Assembly: GCA_018366495.1 (NCBI GenBank) | Contig: JAGZHZ010000044.1 | Coordinates: forward strand, 1 to 13,794 | Source of the DNA: Clostridiales bacterium | GTDB taxonomy: Bacteria > Bacillota > Clostridia > Lachnospirales > Lachnospiraceae | Length of the DNA: 13,794 nt | Direction of reading: 5' to 3' | Shown here: positions 12,297 to 13,794 of the stretch, piece after piece | Position numbering within the stretch: the first letter of the stretch is position 1 | How the letters are laid out: each line of letters opens with the position of its first letter | Position numbers and translations under genes: made by a program | The notes under the pieces: model-generated | What the model was told of the DNA's origin: nothing | The model's database searches: none | Seen by the model: the letters and a program-made list of their open reading frames with translations, nothing else

Positions 12297-13794
12297 CTAA
12301 TTTTTGTGGGTTAGTAATGCCACGGTCTCAACGGTACTTTCGTTGTCCCAACAAAGTTCCTGTGTTTCCCTGTCTCCAAAATACACCGGAAAACGGAACT
12401 TTATGTGCTTCAGGAATCTGCCATCCGGCTGCTCCTGATCGTAAATGTCCACACGTTCTACAAAGCTGTTGAGAAATTCTTTCTTCTCCAAGTCGGTGAA
12501 CTTATCATATAGTTTATCAAAATATAAAAGGAATTGATAGACGTTTTCTTCTGATATTTTCTGCTGCTGGATATTCAGCAAACGCTTTTTAACTTCTTCT
12601 ATGCTATTTTCCACGCCTTCAATTTCATCATACAGCCGATATAACCTTGTCTCCATATCCTGATATTTCTTTTCATAAAATTTGTCCATGATATCCAGGT
12701 TATCCATCTGTTGGCCTAGCCTTGCCTTTGCTCCTGTCAACTGCCTATGCTGTTTTTCCAAATTTTCGATTTCTCTTTCAATTTCATCTGTGTCAATCCT
12801 TGAACCGATTTTTTTTCGGATCGCTTCTTCAAATTTGGGATTCTGTACCAGTTTCCGGATAACCTCTTCAACTGCATTATTGACCTTATCCTCGCTCCAT
12901 TGCTTATGGTAATCACATCTGTGACCATTCATTAAACGACGGTGTTTGCAGGCATAATAAAAATAATCCTTATACAAAGTTCCATCTTTCTTTTTCTTTC
13001 GGTTCACATTTCCATACATTCCACTTCCACATAGCGGACATTTCAAGATTCCGGATAAAATATGTTCATGATCTAAGCTATGGATCTTCTCATATTTCAC
13101 TCCATTTTTTACCCTTTTCTGATGTGCCAGTTCCCAATCTGTCTCTGAGATAATCCCTTCATGAATACCATCATATAACATATAATTCTCCTGTTTTACA
13201 ATACGGTATTCATTTCGTGTTCCAGCAACCTTTTCATTCTTTCTTCGTCCGTAAGCCAGTTTTCCACAGTAAACCGGATTGTCCAAAACACCTTTTATAA
13301 AAGAAGCGGCAAATGCATCCAGTGTATTATTCTGTCTCTTTTTCTTTTTATATCCATGCTGATTCAGCCATATGGCGATCGCAGCAATTCCCATATTCGT
13401 ATGAATAAATTTATCATAAATCAGACGTATGACCTCTGCTTCATCCTCTGCAATCTGTAATTCTCCATTTACCAGTTCATAGCCATATGGAGCAAATCCA
13501 CCGTTCCATTTCCCTTCTCTGGCTTTCTGTTTACGTCCCTCCATTGTCTGGACAAGGATATTTTCCCTTTCAATCTCTGCCACCGCAGACAGAACGGAAA
13601 TCATCAGCTTTCCACTATCTTTGGAGCTGTCAATCCCATCCTCAACACAAATCAGATTCACTCCAAAATCCTGCATTCTTTGCAGAGAGTTTAACACATC
13701 TGCCGCATTACGACCGAATCTGGAAAGCTTGAACACCAGTACAAACTGTACCTCATCTGTTCCATTCTCAATATTATCCAACATTCTCTGAAAT
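12297..13794 (-). CDS. Large serine recombinase, N-terminus beyond window edge
   Basis: At least 498 residues of a large serine (TndX/TnpX or phage-integrase type) site-specific recombinase are visible. The frame stays open to the last base (FQRMLDNIENG at the edge), so the internal Met at 13784 is not the start; the catalytic Ser and roughly the first 60 residues are outside. Numbering from that Met, the resolvase domain continues with KLSRFGRN (catalytic Arg region, about 19-26) and AEIERENI (69-76). The recombinase domain is at about 95-230, followed by a zinc ribbon with Cys249, Cys252, Cys279 and Cys290 and a long coiled coil at about 325-420. Such enzymes integrate and excise phages or conjugative and mobilisable elements, usually from a gene next to the attachment site. 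The rest of the element should lie to the right. Confidence 0.93.
   Translation of the reverse strand, partial: FQRMLDNIENGTDEVQFVLVFKLSRFGRNAADVLNSLQRMQDFGVNLICVEDGIDSSKDSGKLMISVLSAVAEIERENILVQTMEGRKQKAREGKWNGGFAPYGYELVNGELQIAEDEAEVIRLIYDKFIHTNMGIAAIAIWLNQHGYKKKKRQNNTLDAFAASFIKGVLDNPVYCGKLAYGRRKNEKVAGTRNEYRIVKQENYMLYDGIHEGIISETDWELAHQKRVKNGVKYEKIHSLDHEHILSGILKCPLCGSGMYGNVNRKKKKDGTLYKDYFYYACKHRRLMNGHRCDYHKQWSEDKVNNAVEEVIRKLVQNPKFEEAIRKKIGSRIDTDEIEREIENLEKQHRQLTGAKARLGQQMDNLDIMDKFYEKKYQDMETRLYRLYDEIEGVENSIEEVKKRLLNIQQQKISEENVYQFLLYFDKLYDKFTDLEKKEFLNSFVERVDIYDQEQPDGRFLKHIKFRFPVYFGDRETQELCWDNESTVETVALLTHKN

Overview
The window looks like the chromosome of a low-to-moderate GC Gram-positive anaerobe, most likely a Lachnospiraceae-type clostridium. 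The clues are strong AGGAGG ribosome binding sites, AT-rich promoters, a GerMN (spore-germination type) lipoprotein or membrane protein, a clostridial YedE/SelD selenium locus, an IS200/IS605 element and a large serine recombinase. The genus cannot be fixed from this stretch alone.

Left part (1-4900, mostly minus strand). The first 99 bases are the right end of an IS200/IS605-type insertion sequence, including the 3' part of its presumed omegaRNA. The element ends 9 bases before the stop codon of a membrane-anchored, SbcC/YhaN-like ATPase gene. That gene forms a two-gene unit with an SbcD/YhaO-like nuclease gene. Upstream of the unit lies an internally deleted metallophosphoesterase pseudogene, then metY (O-acetylhomoserine sulfhydrylase) with its own terminator. 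A tnpB fossil sits behind the metY promoter.

Middle part (4800-6470, minus strand). A GerMN-domain protein and a small Cys/His-rich protein each have a clear promoter with a 17-base spacer.

Selenium locus (6473-11469). A LysR-type regulator and a cysteine-desulfurase-family enzyme overlap and are read to the left. They diverge from a rightward unit of yedE (putative selenium transporter), a one-domain TusA/YedF-like sulfur or selenium carrier, a DUF3343 protein and, after a terminator-like hairpin, selD (selenophosphate synthetase). The shared 224-base control region holds a perfect palindrome with T-N11-A geometry, a good candidate for the LysR binding site. A plausible flow is uptake or export by YedE, selenium mobilisation by the desulfurase, carriage by the TusA-like and DUF3343 proteins, and activation to selenophosphate by SelD. 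No selA, selB, selC, selU or yqeB/yqeC is in the window, so the final use of the selenophosphate is open.

Right part (11470-13794). A perfect bidirectional terminator is followed by a small two-helix PH-domain membrane protein (minus strand). A large serine recombinase follows, whose N-terminal coding end runs off the window. It probably marks the edge of an integrated mobile element extending to the right.
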